A stretch of 64,000 nt of DNA, taken from contig CALNVZ010000174.1 in assembly GCA_940671915.1 (NCBI GenBank), positions 24,307,104 through 24,371,103 of the forward strand, written 5' to 3'. Below, one piece after another: positions 31,815 through 44,657 of the stretch (the stretch's first letter is position 1; each line of letters starts with the position of its first letter). The position numbers were made by a program, and so were the translations under genes. The DNA comes from Paracentrotus lividus (Eukaryota; Echinodermata; Echinoidea; Camarodonta; Echinidae). Below the pieces are notes generated by a model that was not told the origin of the DNA, did not search any database, and saw only the letters and a list, made by a program, of their open reading frames with translations.

Positions 31815-32365
31815 GACCTCGCATAAAAAGAGAATACAAGCAAAACACATGAGACCAATTACCCTGCTGCGGGAGGCAGCTATTGTAAAAGAGTGTTGTC
31901 AGAAGCACATAGGCCTATTTACATCTGTATAAACATATTTAATGCCCTTTCTAGCACTTATGTTTTTAAAATCATTTAAAATAAGTAAATCTATTTCCAA
32001 TTGGCTTTTACATTATCACGGGGGCAATAATGTTACACTTTGCTTTACATCTGTAATAAAATTTTAACGTGCTTAAACTTTAAATTTGCTCGCATAAAAG
32101 GGATACCAAGAAACACATGAGACCAATTACTCTGCTGCCGAAGCAACTATTGTAAAAAGTGTTGTCAGAAACACATAGGCCTATTTACATCCCTATAAAG
32201 ATATTTTTAATGCCCTTTCCGACACTTATGTTTTTAAAAATCATTTAAAATAAGTAAATCTATTTTGCATTGCCATTTAACATTATCACGGGGGCAATAA
32301 TGTACACTTTGCTTTACATCTGTAATAAACTTTAACGTTGCTTAAACTTTAAATGTTGCTTAAAC
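31815..32365 (+). repeat. Tandem duplication, two units of about 275 bp
   Basis: CTCGCATAAAA(A/G)G, ACACATGAGACCAATTAC, CTGCTGC, GTGTTGTCAGAA, CACATAGGCCTATTTACAT and CACGGGGGCAATAATGT recur in the same order in both units. The inverse pair is at 45,280-45,840. Confidence 0.85.
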
Positions 32366-33859
32366 TCCAAAGTGTAAATTTTTCTTTTCAAAGGGGGCAC
32401 CTTTAATCTCTCAAAATCAAGATACTGAACAGCATATCAGTAAATAAAAATACTACTTTTATACCCAGCCCCTCCCTATCCCATAAATTTTGCTCATTAT
32501 GCCACTGAGGTAGAGGGCCCCCTTTTCAGAAAAAAAGTGCCCCCCCCCACTTTCAAATTCGTTCCGCAGCCTCTGAATACAAATTATTGTTTATAAATTT
32601 ATTTTGTGTTTACCATGGGCCGCACCCTCCTTGCTTCGTGTGTTCAGACGGATAGGCTTAAACGTTTAAATTGCATGCCTAAAACGAATTTGATGCTGGA
32701 AGCTCACCTCCACTTCCTTTTACAGCTGGGAATTTTTTAAATTGGCCGCACGAATATTTGAATTCATGCACATTGGCGAATTGCTCGCACTATAAATTAC
32801 TTGTAGTCGGACATAAACGAATATGAATGGTCATTTACGATTATGAAAGTACAAACGAAATTGATTGCTCTAAACAATTATCTATATTACCGATAGCCCC
32901 GCCTCTGGAATGGTATCGTTAAATTGATGAACATAACGAATTCGATTGAAAACATTTTAAAATCGACCGGAAACCTATATTATCTCTTTTATGGTTTTAT
33001 CATTTTATCTTTTCAAACCAAGCAAACAATATACAGGTCCAGAATTTGAGGTGAAAAAGAACAAGAAAGGGCATGTCCAGAAACCAAATAAGTTGCTTAT
33101 ATCAAAGCAGAATAAATATTTTAAAAAAAAATAAATAAATAAAAAGAGCTGATCACTTTGAAAAATCGCAACATGATCAATAACGCCGTGTGATTTCAGA
33201 GAAGCAGTGCTTACATTAATTCTGCATTGGCCATTATAAATTGTATATATATATATGTATTGAAATGTATAAGTGCATCTATACAAATAGAAAAAAAACA
33301 ACAACAACAACAAAAGGGAATTTATAGAAGGAAAAGATATTTCAAATATCTAAATAAATGCAAAATATCACTATTTAGTTTGATGTCATTACAATAATTC
33401 TCTTTTGTGAAGGAACATGAAAACATGCAAATAATATATTTCAATTAATTTCACTTGGGAAAAGTAACCATCACTGCAGTTTCTTGACAAATGAAATGAA
33501 AATTCATGATAAAATAATATAGGACACACATGGAAATACTTCTTTGTGACCAGGTTACCAATTTTATATAACGATCAGCTTTTGGCATTATAAAAATGTT
33601 AACTTGTTTAATATTTGTCTGATTTCCTAACTTTTGGGGTCTGTTTTAGAATTGTTCTGATTTTGATAAAACCAATCATTTAAAAAATTGGTCCGAGTAC
33701 TTTACAGTGCATTGAAGCCCTGCTGTGGGCCCTGTATTACTTCTGACTCAGCCGAAAAATACTTCAAACATTCTTTCCTACTTATGCTGTTACATATAAT
33801 AGTATAGATATATTGACTGCTATGAGAGGAATAGTGGTTTCATAGGCTCAAGGGAACCT

Positions 33860-34620
33860 CCCAACGTGCTATGACTCGAGGCGTAGCCGAGGGTTCATAG
33901 CCGTATCAGGACACCTACCCCTGACAAATTACCCCGGACAACTACACCCCCGGACAATTACCCCCAAGGACAATTACCCCCTGACAATTACCCCGGACAA
34001 TTACCTCCTGATGACAATTACCCCACGAGACAATTACCCCGCGACAATTACCCCCGGACAATAACCCCCGACAATTACCCCCGACAATTACCCCCGGACA
34101 ATACCCCGAGGACAATTACCCCGAGGACAATCATTACCCCCCGCACAATTACCCCCAGACAATTACCCCAGACGACAATTACCCCCTGGATAATTACCCC
34201 GCGAAAATTACCCCGAGGACAATTACCCCCAAGGACAAATTACCCCCGCACCATTACCCCCCAAAGACAATTACCCCAGACATTACCCCGGCGAAAACTA
34301 CTTCAGACAATTACCCCCTGATAATTACCCCCGGACAATTACCCCCGAGGACAATTACCCCCGCACAATTACCCCCGAAGACAATTACCCCAGACAATTT
34401 ACCCCGACGACAACTACCTCAAGACAATTACCCCTGGATAATTACCCCCGGACATAACCCCCGGACAATTACCCCCCCCCGGACAAATTACCCCCGAGGA
34501 CAATTACCCCCTGGACAATACCCCCGAGGACAGTTACCCCCAGACATAACCCCCGACGACAACTACCTCAAGACAATCACCCGCCGGACATTACCCCAAG
34601 GACAACTCCCCCCCCCCCCA
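33860..34620 (-). repeat. GGGGGTAATTGTCC-type minisatellite, arm L copy (minus-strand sense)
   Basis: Runs as CCCCC-GGACAATTA units, 13-17 bases long, over about 0.7 kb. Bordered at 33,800-33,905 by the inverse of the same conserved flank seen at 16,622 (TGGGAGGTTCCC, CCTATGAAACCACTAT). Confidence 0.95.
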
Positions 34621-35063
34621 TAACGCCCGTAAAACTTAAGATATTGTATATTTAATATGGTCCAACGGCAATATTGAAGCATGCTTCAATGCTTAGTAAT
34701 AATGTTTATCGTAAGACGCTGTAAGAAGAGCAACAACATCAGACGAAACGGTCTTGTACAAGTTGCAAATTATTATATTCATTCATATTTTGTCAGGCCT
34801 AATAATTGATGTGATACAATTAAATTCGATAAAATCAATAAATTTGTTTGGAGAATACTACGTGTTTTTTTTAAAAACAATTATCAATTCTCGATGATTT
34901 ATACAGTAACACATGAATAAGGTGGTGTAATCAATCAAAAACTTATTGGCCCAAATTCTTAACGGTGGTTCTGCAAAATCGTCGTCTGAAACCATGGTTT
35001 CTATGGGCGGTCATAAGGGCCATAATAATGACCCTATAAATTACAAATAAAGTGAAAAATAAG

Positions 35064-35910
35064 TAGGGGAGACCGGGTATGAAGTTACAGGGTCAGTTGT
35101 TACAGTTCTCAGTGTGCTAAGATGGAACAAGAGAGGATGTGCCTAACTGGCATCTATATACAGCCTACACCATAGCTGTGATGAACTGCCGGTCGTGAGG
35201 TTTCTCGTTGTTATTAAAAGTAAATCAACAAAAACCATTTTTTACAGGTTCAAAGTAAATTTGACAAAAATTGAAATTTGTAATAGCTCTTACAACTGAA
35301 GGTACATGATGATAGTTCTTGGTATTTTAAATAAAATACATGTATGTCACTAATATACCCCCAGCCATGCCCTGTAATTCTGCCTAATGACTGTGCTACA
35401 GTTGATTTCTGTGTGTAAAATCACCCATGGGGTAGGTTGTTACAACAACCTACCCCATTTTGATGTAACAACCTACCCAATTACATTACATATGTAAAAT
35501 TACATTTTGTCTCAATTTCAGGTGTTAATATTTTTATTTTTCTATTATTACTTTTGGTCTATTCTAGAGCTCTACTTGATCTACTGTTAACGATGTCAAG
35601 AAACTGGAAAGTTGAAATTAAAGTATGGTATAAGAGATTTTGCACATGTCAAATTACCCGTATGTTTAATATTGTAAACAATTGACCCCGTTATGGTGTA
35701 ACAACCTACCCCGTATATGGGTAGGTTGTTACAAAAAATGTCTTCACTAATTAAGCTGTAGAATTATGTTACATGTTTCAAGTTTTATATGCCTCAGGTT
35801 TTAGCCAACATAATAGGCTAACTACAGACCCAATATGGAGTGCGTGAGTTCTTTCATTAGAATTATCTGCCCAAATGTGAATTTGTAACGTCCATACCCG
35901 GTCTCCCCTA
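35064..35910. mobile_element. TAGGGGAGACCGGG-family palindromic element spanning the L/S2 junction
   Basis: A complete copy with ends TAGGGGAGACCGGGTATG and CATACCCGGTCTCCCCTA, TA-flanked. Its centre (about 35,432, ..GGGTAGGTTGTTACAACAACC..) is exactly where arm L ends and segment S2 begins. Confidence 0.9.
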
Positions 35911-36185
35911 ATGTGTGATATTTGATTTTACGATTAACCTTATTTTTGCATAAACTGACATTGGGCTTTAGTTATATTTTCACTTATTTGCTAATTTATT
36001 GGAGTATGGAAAAACACTGTATTTGATTATGATTATCGTTCCAATTTGGATTTGGTACTTAATTTCCTTCTTTGACGTTTAATTGCTATCACCCAAATGG
36101 TAAGACTACAAGGTCTTATTGTGTGTATTATCTTTGTTTTTAAGTTATTAAGCTTATTAAGTGATAAAGCCACATCTTAATCTGG

Positions 36186-36312
36186 AATATTGGGAAGGAA
36201 AAGGGAAATGAAAAAAAAAAAGGAAAAAGCAGGAAAAAAGAAGAAAGTGAGAGAGAGAGAGAGAAGAAAGGAGAAAGAAATATTAAAATAGAAAGGGAAA
36301 AAAAAGTAGATA
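36186..36312 (+). repeat. Purine-only tract with (GA)n, S2 copy
   Basis: Counterpart of 16,076-16,200 with small length differences in the A and GA runs. Confidence 0.9.
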
Positions 36313-36379
36313 ATTCGAAACATGCAACACCGGGCGAGACTCACAATAGGCGCCGCTTGATTCCAACATCGATGCCAGA

Positions 36380-36743
36380 GGGGTGGGGTATTTTTCGGGA
36401 GTAATTGTCCGTAGTAATTGTCCTCGGGTGTAATTGTCCGGGGAGTAATTGTCCGGGAAAGTTGTCTCGGGGAAGTTGTCCTCGGAGGTAGTGTCGTTGG
36501 GGGTAATTGTACTCGGGGGTAATTGTCGGGGTTATTGTCCCCCCCAGGGGGTAATTGTCCGGGGGTAATGTCGTGGGGTAATTGTCCGGGGTTATTGTCC
36601 GGGGGTAATTGTCCGGGTGAATTGTCCTCGGGGAATTGTCCTGAGGGGGTAATTGTCCGGGGGTAATTGTCCGGGGGTTATTGTCCTCGGGGTAATTGTC
36701 GGGGGTAATGTCTGGGGGTGTTGTCCAGGGGGTAATTGTCTAG
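36380..36743 (+). repeat. GGGGGTAATTGTCC-type minisatellite, S2 copy
   Basis: Same array as 16,268-16,622 with unit-level changes (for example CCCCCCAGGGGG at about 36,540), followed by the same conserved flank. Confidence 0.95.
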
Positions 36744-38869
36744 AACCTCATAGCAGCTTGGGAGGTCCCCAAGAGCCTATAAAACCACTATGCTCGAATA
36801 TAAAAAGCAGTCAATATATATTTATATGCCGAAAAACAATGAGATCTAAACTAGATGTCTAACATTATGTTAGCACGCAAGCTGCAGGCGCGCCCCCGCC
36901 GCGCCGGGGACGGGGCCCTGCAACAACATGCCACACAACAGTCAGTTGTTGGCTCGCCGCAAATATCGGTATTCCATTTACAGTTAACTGCAGATTTGCT
37001 GTTCTTCCTGTCCAAATTAGAAAAAGATTAGCCTCTGGACGTACTTGCTTTAAGAGAATTAGTAAGAGTAGTGTGTGAGAGGTGAACCATGGTCAACAAA
37101 ATAATTGTGAGCTTTCAATTATTTCAAGGTATTAGGAGTATTTTATAGTACAAAGTCCACTGAAAAAGGATAGCTCTTCAAATGCCCTCGTAGTGATAAT
37201 ATGACATAAAAACTGATATGTGCGGGTCCCGCACATGTGAGCACATGTTCATGTAGTCCCATACATGCATATTTTGTGTGCAGTGCATGTTCCTCTTAGA
37301 GGAATTTGGTAATTTCTTATAATTTCCTTGGTTCAAAAACCTCCCATTAATAAACAATTCTTAGGTGCATTGTTATCAACCTTTCCATCACTGTCGAGAT
37401 TTCTTCCACAATTCAATCCCATGACTACAACACTAGAGTAGCTTTAATAATAGTTTTAACAAAACGGCTATATCGGGCTAAACTAAACACTCGTCTGAAA
37501 ATCAGGGATCTATTCTATCAATGTTTACGATAAAAAAATTGTCTGTGATAGCTGCGCGCCGTTGGATCGCAAATAAAGCTGAAAAGCTATCCACTAAATC
37601 GGGCTGCAAATTCTGAGCTCCTTTTGCACGTAAACAAACGGGATTGTGCTAGCCATGCAAGCTGTCTAAAGTTATCGACTAAATCGCGATTCAAATTCAT
37701 TGCAACTACTTGCATGTAAACAAAGGGGATCGTGCTAGCCGTTGGAAAATGACTATTTAAAAACGACTATTGAACGATGACTATTAACCGCTCAGCCTCC
37801 CTGGCCAGGCCTGGCTAAAACTATGACCAGACTTTTGACCATGAGATGAAAGCATCAGCTAACATTCTAGAATGAGGTATATAACAGTAGCTAAAGATCT
37901 TCCTTGATTTTCTACACAATAAACTTACTAATAACGTAATAACTTCAGTTTCCATTATGCGATCTAACAAATGATACGTCGAAAACTCGTCTTACTAAGA
38001 TAAACAATAAATCCTTAGAAAACAAAGAGGTAATCTACTTGTTGATTAATATAATTCATATGTCTAATTAAAAAGTGGACACAAAGTCGCTTACTCTATG
38101 ATAATCTTATAATCGATTATATAAATAACGATTCCCACAATGCCTTGTATCCTTTGCATTACCATTATCGTCACACTACGGATTAACTAATTACATGTAA
38201 TTATAAAAATACTACAAAACAAAAGGAAACACTGCAATAACGCCATCTTGCGTTTAAAACATTATAACTACAACGAATAAAAAACATATTTCGTTACATA
38301 TATTACATTCGTCTATCCGAATAAAAAATTGTTAAAAAGGTCTTTTTCTATATTCAATTCAATTCAATTCAAACTGAAACATAAATGCAGAAAATAGCTT
38401 AAAGCTGGTGTATAGTTCGGAGAAGAAAAAATTATTTTCGATTCACATTTAAGATAAATTATGATAGATTGAATCCAATAATATAATAAAGCAAATTATA
38501 GTACTTGAAATCTCGTTTTAGTGTCTTTATTTCATAATATAAGGATAAAAAAAGATAAGTCGGGGACCGTCACAGGTTAGCGCTCACGGGAAAACCAATG
38601 GGTTCTCTTGTGGTGTGTTACACACGATTCGTTCGCACTAATTCACGCCGTAACTCGGGCGTGCGAATTTGTCAGCAGAGGTCTAAACGGCAGTTGGATT
38701 GCGCTATATTCGAACTTTATAAATGGAATTCATCGGAATATGAAAGAATGTCACAATATCTCTCCACACATATCTTTTAGTGCAATGTGGACAACATTAA
38801 CTACATTGATCGGTTTTGTACCAATTCCTTTTTGCTACCAAAACTATACACCAGGTTTAACCTAACGCG

Positions 38870-38912
38870 TAGACACACACACACACACCACACACACACA
38901 CACACACAATCA
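38870..38912 (+). repeat. (CA)n microsatellite, S2 copy
   Basis: ACACACACACACACCACACACAC run next to the LINE 3' end. Confidence 0.9.
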
Positions 38913-38959
38913 TACAACCCTACCTTCATTTTTTAAGCCCTCTATTAATAATACGACAT

Positions 38960-41900
38960 TGTTTTCTGAATGTGGATAGTAAAGTGCATTTTTCATAGAA
39001 ATTGATAATTGATTCCATTTTTTTATACAGTGACTGTAAATGAATTTAGCGAAGAAGTAAGCCTTACTTTAGGTTGGTGAAAATGGTCTTTTTGACGAGT
39101 TGCATACGAATGAACATTTGAATTAATAGTAAATATCCTACAGAACCTACCAGGAAAATTTTATGCTTTATGGAGTACATGAAAATTAAAGTATTTAAAG
39201 TAATCAATCTTTTAAAGGCAAAGTTTGCGTATTTATAAAAAGGGGTTACTTGCACTTTGTGGATGTGACTTGTTATTAAACGAATACATCTTTTCTGTAA
39301 AATATATAGCTTTTTAAGATGTGATTTTATTACCCCAATATAATTACAATAATTTAGATGAGGCAAGACAAGGCTATTGTATAAAATTTGCATTACATTG
39401 TTGGAAGTATGAATTTTAGTTTAGATAGATACCAGTATATTTGGAAAGTGATTTAGAAATTCTGAAATATGTATACTCCAATCTAAAAATTCATTTATTG
39501 TAATACCTAGAAATTTTAAGCTACTCAACTTAGATATAATTAAATTATCAATGACAATATGCGATAAATCATTAGGCACTCTCTTGTTCCTTGACCTAAA
39601 TATGACATAATTTGTTGTTTATATTTAACGATAATTATTTACTTTAAACCAGGTGGAAACCTTTGATATCTCCCTGTTTACTGTCGATACAGTGTTTTAT
39701 ATTGCTATCGCTCATTAACGCACATGTATCGTCAGCAAACAGAGAAAATTCAAAAAGAGAAGAAATTTAGTTTATCATTTACATATATAAGGAACAAGAG
39801 AGGGCCCAATACAGAACCTTGGGAACACCACAGTGGTGTTTTGAGTAGATGATTTGACACCATTGACCATCACATACTGGTTTCTGTCAGACAGATAATT
39901 TTCAAACCAATTCAATGCAACACCTCTGACACCGTAAAAACTGTCTTTTGTAATAATATGTGATGGTCAATGGGTCAAATGCTTTTGACAGGTCCATAAA
40001 TAGTCCAACACAATATTACCTTTTTCATTTCATTTTGAACATGATTGCATAAGTTGAAACAGCTAAGGCAGTTGAAATATTTCTAAATCCAAATTGAGAA
40101 TCAGTTAAAATATCATTAATCTGTAAAAAGTTGTATAAACGCTCATGAATTATTTTTTCAAGAATTTTAGAGAATAGAGGAAGAATAGCTATTGGTCTGT
40201 AATTAGTAATGTCTTTGATTTTTCCTTTTTATAAACTGGTACTACCTGTGGTAGTTTCAAACCATTTGGAACATTTCCTGTACAAATTGACAGATTAAAT
40301 ATATGGCACAGAGGCTCAACAAAGCAAATATACATTTCTTTATCACTTTGGATCTATCCCGTCAGGCCCACCTGACTTAGAAGCATTAAAGAAGAAACTA
40401 TTTTCAGTATTCATGAGTAGAAGTTGGTTTATAAATAAAGAATTTGGTGACATATTTCCAGTTAAAAATGAATCAAAGGAACGTTTGCAGCAGGTATAAT
40501 ATGTTCTGCTATTTTTTTGCCAATGTTCAAAAAGTATGAATTAAATGTTCTGTTATGTCTGTAACGAGTGCAATTTAACAGCATCATGATGCATAACTGA
40601 GGTAGTTTCTTTCGCTTTTATTACCAAGTATGTCATTATATTACTCCAATCTTTTTGTGTCACCCTTTATTTTTTTGAAAACATGTGGAAATATTCAGAT
40701 TGCAGTACGCCAATAAATTTGTTAATTTGTTTTTATATTTGACATACTTTTCTTTATGTTTATTACAGTGGCATTTCAAAAACTTCTATACATTTGGTTC
40801 TTTTTTGATGGATTGCATTAACATTTTGTCAACCATAGTTTCTGAAAGGTACATTCTACTGGACTTGGGTTTTAATTTTGGAAAACATTCAGAGTATAAC
40901 GAGTTAAAAATAGACATGAAATATTATAACAATCATTTGCATTATTAGATTATAAACACAATTCCAGTTAACCCGCCGTAGTTTTCTATTGAATTTAAGA
41001 ATGTTTTGATCACTGATCAATCTCTTTTGTATTATTGGTTGACTTTCTATAATAATCCTTTTTTTTTTTTTAATGCAAAATATAGGAAAGTGATCAGACA
41101 CATCAGTAATAAACAACCAGAGTCAATTGTACTATCTAGGCAATTACAAAAAACGTTATCGATCAAAGTTGCACTAGTCTTTGATATTCTTGTTGGTTTA
41201 AAATCAGTGGGTACAAATTATGAGAGAACATAGTTTCTAAAAAAGTATTTGTTTTTTCATGCGAACATGCATTTAATAAATTTAAATTATAGTCACCCAT
41301 TATGTACAACTCTGTGTTATTTTTATTTACACTTCCAAGCATTTGTTCATTACATCTATAAATATATCAATGTTTGTGTTTGGAGCTCTATTAAACACAT
41401 CCAATTACAAGGGTTTACAAGTTTAGATGTTAATTCAATAATAACATGTCACATTCAGGAATGACAAGATAAATCAGATCGTATAATTAAAATCATATTT
41501 TTTATCTATATATATAGCAACGCCACCTCCAAGTTTATTTCTCTATTTATATTTACAAGATTATAACCTTTCAAATTATACAATTCTGTTTTTGTTCTTG
41601 ATTGAAACCATGTTTCGATACACAGATTGCCGTAAAATTATGGTTAATATTGGCTAACATAGTACAAAAAGCATCAAAATTATGAGTTAGACTTTTGGAA
41701 TTACATGAAGAAGAGAAAGCTGTCTTCAATATGTTTATATTGTTCATGAAATTCTCACAAAAGTATATAAGCATTTTTGGGTTGGACATTTATAGGATTT
41801 CATTATCAATTATATTCAAATATAAATTATCATCAGAATTTCTGAAACGTCTTCACAAATTAAAAATGGATTTATTTTCATATTTTTCAATTTATCATAT

Positions 41901-42110
41901 TTATGTTTTTGTTCAAATGAAAGTATGCAATACATATTTATATAAATCATCGTCATGTACATAATGATTAAATGGAACATTTCAATACAAAAGCACATAT
42001 GGTACATTGTGTAGGGTTTACACTGTTCATGCATTCATTGCATATAGCACACAATCATTCATCATACACGCACATATATAAATATAAATATTTTCAACAA
42101 TAGCAATAAA
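38960..42110 (-). mobile_element. CR1/L2-like LINE, S2 copy (best preserved)
   Basis: A non-LTR retrotransposon on the minus strand. Endonuclease remnants: LTHNFDAFCTMLANINHNFT near 41,680 and VSDHFPIFCI near 41,090. Reverse transcriptase motifs in order: PVYKKGKSKDITNYRPIAIL (about 40,240-40,185), ILTDSQFGF, QGSVLGPLLFLIYVND (about 39,832-39,783), FADDTCALM (about 39,739) and the C-terminal LVLPHLNYC..LQKRCIRLI (39,393-39,064). About 3 kb with several frame breaks, so inactive as assembled. The motif style (endonuclease plus QGSxLGPLLF and FADD) is CR1/L2 superfamily; the exact clade is not determined. Confidence 0.9.
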
Positions 42111-42144
42111 CGAATATGTTCTGCAATTTTAAGAAAGTGTTTTG

Positions 42145-42520
42145 AACCCCATGGGTGATTTTACACACAGAAATCAACTGTAGCACAGTCATTAGGCAGA
42201 ATTACAGGGCATGGCTGGGGGGTATATTAGTGACATACATGTACTATATTTAAAATACCAGACTATCATCATGTACCTTCAGTTGTAAGAGCTATTACAA
42301 ATTTCAATTTTTGTCAAAAATTTACTTTGAACTGTAAAAAATGGTTTTTGTTGATTTACTTTTTAATAAAACAACGGAGAAACCTCACGACCGGCAGTTC
42401 ATCACAGCTATGTGTAGGCTGTATATAGATGCCAGTTAGCACATCCTCTCTTGTTCCATCTTAGCACACTGAGAACTGTAACAACTGACCCGTGTAACTT
42501 CCATACCCGGTCTCCCCTAC
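42145..42520 (-). mobile_element. Left half of the TAGGGGAGACCGGG element, inverted
   Basis: Inverse of 35,064-35,432, ending CATACCCGGTCTCCCCTA. The right half is absent; segment S2 ends directly against it. Confidence 0.88.
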
Positions 42521-42974
42521 TTATTTTTCACTTTATTTGTTAATTTATAGGGTCATTTATTATGGCCCTTATGACCGCCCATAGAAACCATGGTTTCAGA
42601 CGACGGATTTTGCAGAACCCACCGTTAAGAATTTGGGCCAATAAGTTTTTGATTGATTTACACCACCTTATTCATGTGGTTACTGTATAAAACTATCGAG
42701 AATTGATAATTGTTTTTAAAAAAAACAACGTAGTATTCTCCAAACAAATTTATTGATTTTTATCGAATTTAATTGTATCACATCAATTAATTAGGCCTGA
42801 CAAAATATGAATGAATATAATAATTTGCAACTTGTACAAGACCGTTTCGTCTGATGTTGTTGCTCTTCTTACAGCGTTCTTACGATAAACATTATTACTA
42901 AGCATTGAAGCATGCTTCAATATTGCCGTTGGACCATATTAAATATACAAATATCTTAAGTTACTTACGGGCGT

Positions 42975-43760
42975 TCATGGGGGGGGGAGTTGTCCTTGGG
43001 GTAATGGTCCGGGGGTGATTGTCTTGAGGTAGTTTGTCGTCGGGGGTTTATGTCTGGGGGTAACTGTCCTCGGGGGTAATTGTCGCAGGGGGTAATTGTC
43101 CTCGGGGTAATTTGTCCGGGGGGGGGTAATTTCCGGGGGGTATTGTCCGGGGGTAAATTATCCAGGGGTAAATTGTCTTGGAGGTTAGTTGTCAGTCGGG
43201 TTAATTGTCTGGGGGTAATTGTCTTCGGGGGTATTAGTGCGGGGGTAAATTGTCCTCGGGGGTAATTGTCCGGGGGTAATATCAGGGGTAATTGTCCTTG
43301 AAGTAGTTTTCCCCGGGGGTAATTGTCTGGGGTAATTGTCTTTGGGGGGTAATGGTGCGGGGTAATTTGGTCTTGGGGTAATTGTCCTCGGGGATAATAT
43401 TTTCGCGGGGTATTATCCAGGGGGTAATTGTTCGTCTGGGGTAATTGCTGGGGGTAATTGTGCGGGGGGTAATGATTGTGCCTCCGGGGTAAATTGTCCT
43501 CGTCGGGGGTAATTGTCCGCGGGTAAATTGTCGGGGGTAATTGTCCGGGGGTTATTGTCCGGGGGGTAATTGTCCGGGGTATTGTCCTGCGTGGGGTAAT
43601 TGGTCATCAAGGAGGTAATTGTCCGGGGGTAATGTAGGGGGTAATTGGTCCTTGGGGGGTATAATTGTCCCCGGGGGTTAGTTGTCCGGGGTAATTTGTC
43701 CGAGGGGTAGGTGTCCTGATACGGCTATGAACCCTCGGCTTACGCCTCGAGTCATAGCAC
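42975..43760 (+). repeat. GGGGGTAATTGTCC-type minisatellite, arm L' copy
   Basis: Inverse of 33,860-34,620: about 0.74 kb of 13-17-base units, then AGGTGTCCTGATACGG and the flank with CCTATGAAACCACTAT. Confidence 0.95.
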
Positions 43761-44657
43761 GTTGGGAGGTTCCCTTGAGCCTATGAAACCACTATTCCTC
43801 TCATAGCAGTCAATATATCTATACTATTATATGTAAACAGCATAAGTAGGAAAGATGTTTGAAGTATTTTTCGGCTGAGATCAGAAGTAATACAGGGCCC
43901 ACAGCAGGGCTCAATGCACTGTAAAGTACTCGGACCAATTTTTTAAATGAGTTGGTTTTATCAAAATCAGAACAATTCTAAAAACAGACCCCAAAAGTTA
44001 GGAAAATCAGACAAATATTAAACAAGTTATACATATTTTTATAATGCTAAAAAGCTGATCGTTATATAAAATTGGTAACCTGGTCACAAAGAAGTATTTT
44101 CCATGTGTGTCCTATATTATTTTATCATGAATTTTCATTTCATTTGTCAAGAAACTGCAGTGATGGTTACTTTTCCCAAGTGAAATTAATTGAAATATAT
44201 TATTGCATGTTTTCATGTTCCTTCACAAAAGGAGAATTATTGTAATGACATCAAACTAATAGTGATATTTTGCATTTATTTAGATATTTGAAAATATCTT
44301 TTCCTTCTATAATATTCCCTTTTGTTGTTGTTGTTGTTTTTTTTTCTATTTGTATAGATGCACTTATACATTTCAATACATATATATATATACAATTTAT
44401 AATGGGCCAATGCAGAAATTAAATGGTAAGCACTGCTTCTCTGAAATCACAGCGTTATGATCATGTTGCCGATTTTTCAAAGTGATCAGCTCTTTTTTAT
44501 TTATTTATTTTTTTTTAAATATTTATTCTGCTTTTGATATAAGCAACTTATTTGGGTTCTGGACATGCCCTTTCTTGTTCTTTTTCACCTCAAATTCTGG
44601 ACCTGTATATTGTTTGCTTGGTTTGAAAGATAAAATGATAAAACCATAAAAGAGATA

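Larger units (their letters stand above)
30329..32984 (+). mobile_element. TIR element with ATAGGTTTTCCCGGTC ends, arm L copy
   Basis: Left end AGGTTTTCCCGGTCAAGT; right end TCGACCGGAAACCTAT. AT-rich subterminal regions repeat ATTCG(T/A)..AATG words on both sides. The interior holds two GGTTGGTC/poly-G/GGATCC units (31,050-31,440) and a 275-bp tandem duplication (31,815-32,365). There is no transposase frame, so it is non-autonomous or degenerate. Inverse copy at 44,658-47,352. Confidence 0.72.
22370..35432 (+). repeat. Giant inverted repeat, left arm L (about 13 kb)
   Basis: The reverse complement is found at about 42,145-55,310 along the full length. Paired positions sum to about 77,600 throughout (27,690 with 49,980; 30,329 with 47,350; 33,905 with 43,715; 35,430 with 42,146). 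The arms differ mainly by small indels. The outer end is truncated by the N gap; the inner end lies at the centre of a palindromic element. Confidence 0.95.
35437..42143 (+). repeat. Segment S, copy 2 (spacer of the inverted repeat)
   Basis: Direct repeat of 15,342-21,951. It starts TTGTTACAACAACCTACC and ends AAGAAAGTGTTTT. It carries the element half, purine tract, minisatellite, CA repeat and LINE in the same order as copy 1, and is flanked by the inverted arms L and L'. Confidence 0.94.

Noticed and set aside
33860-34620. Regular repeats resembling a CRISPR array
   Set aside because: Units are 13-17 bases, contiguous and without unique spacers; the host is eukaryotic. It is a minisatellite.
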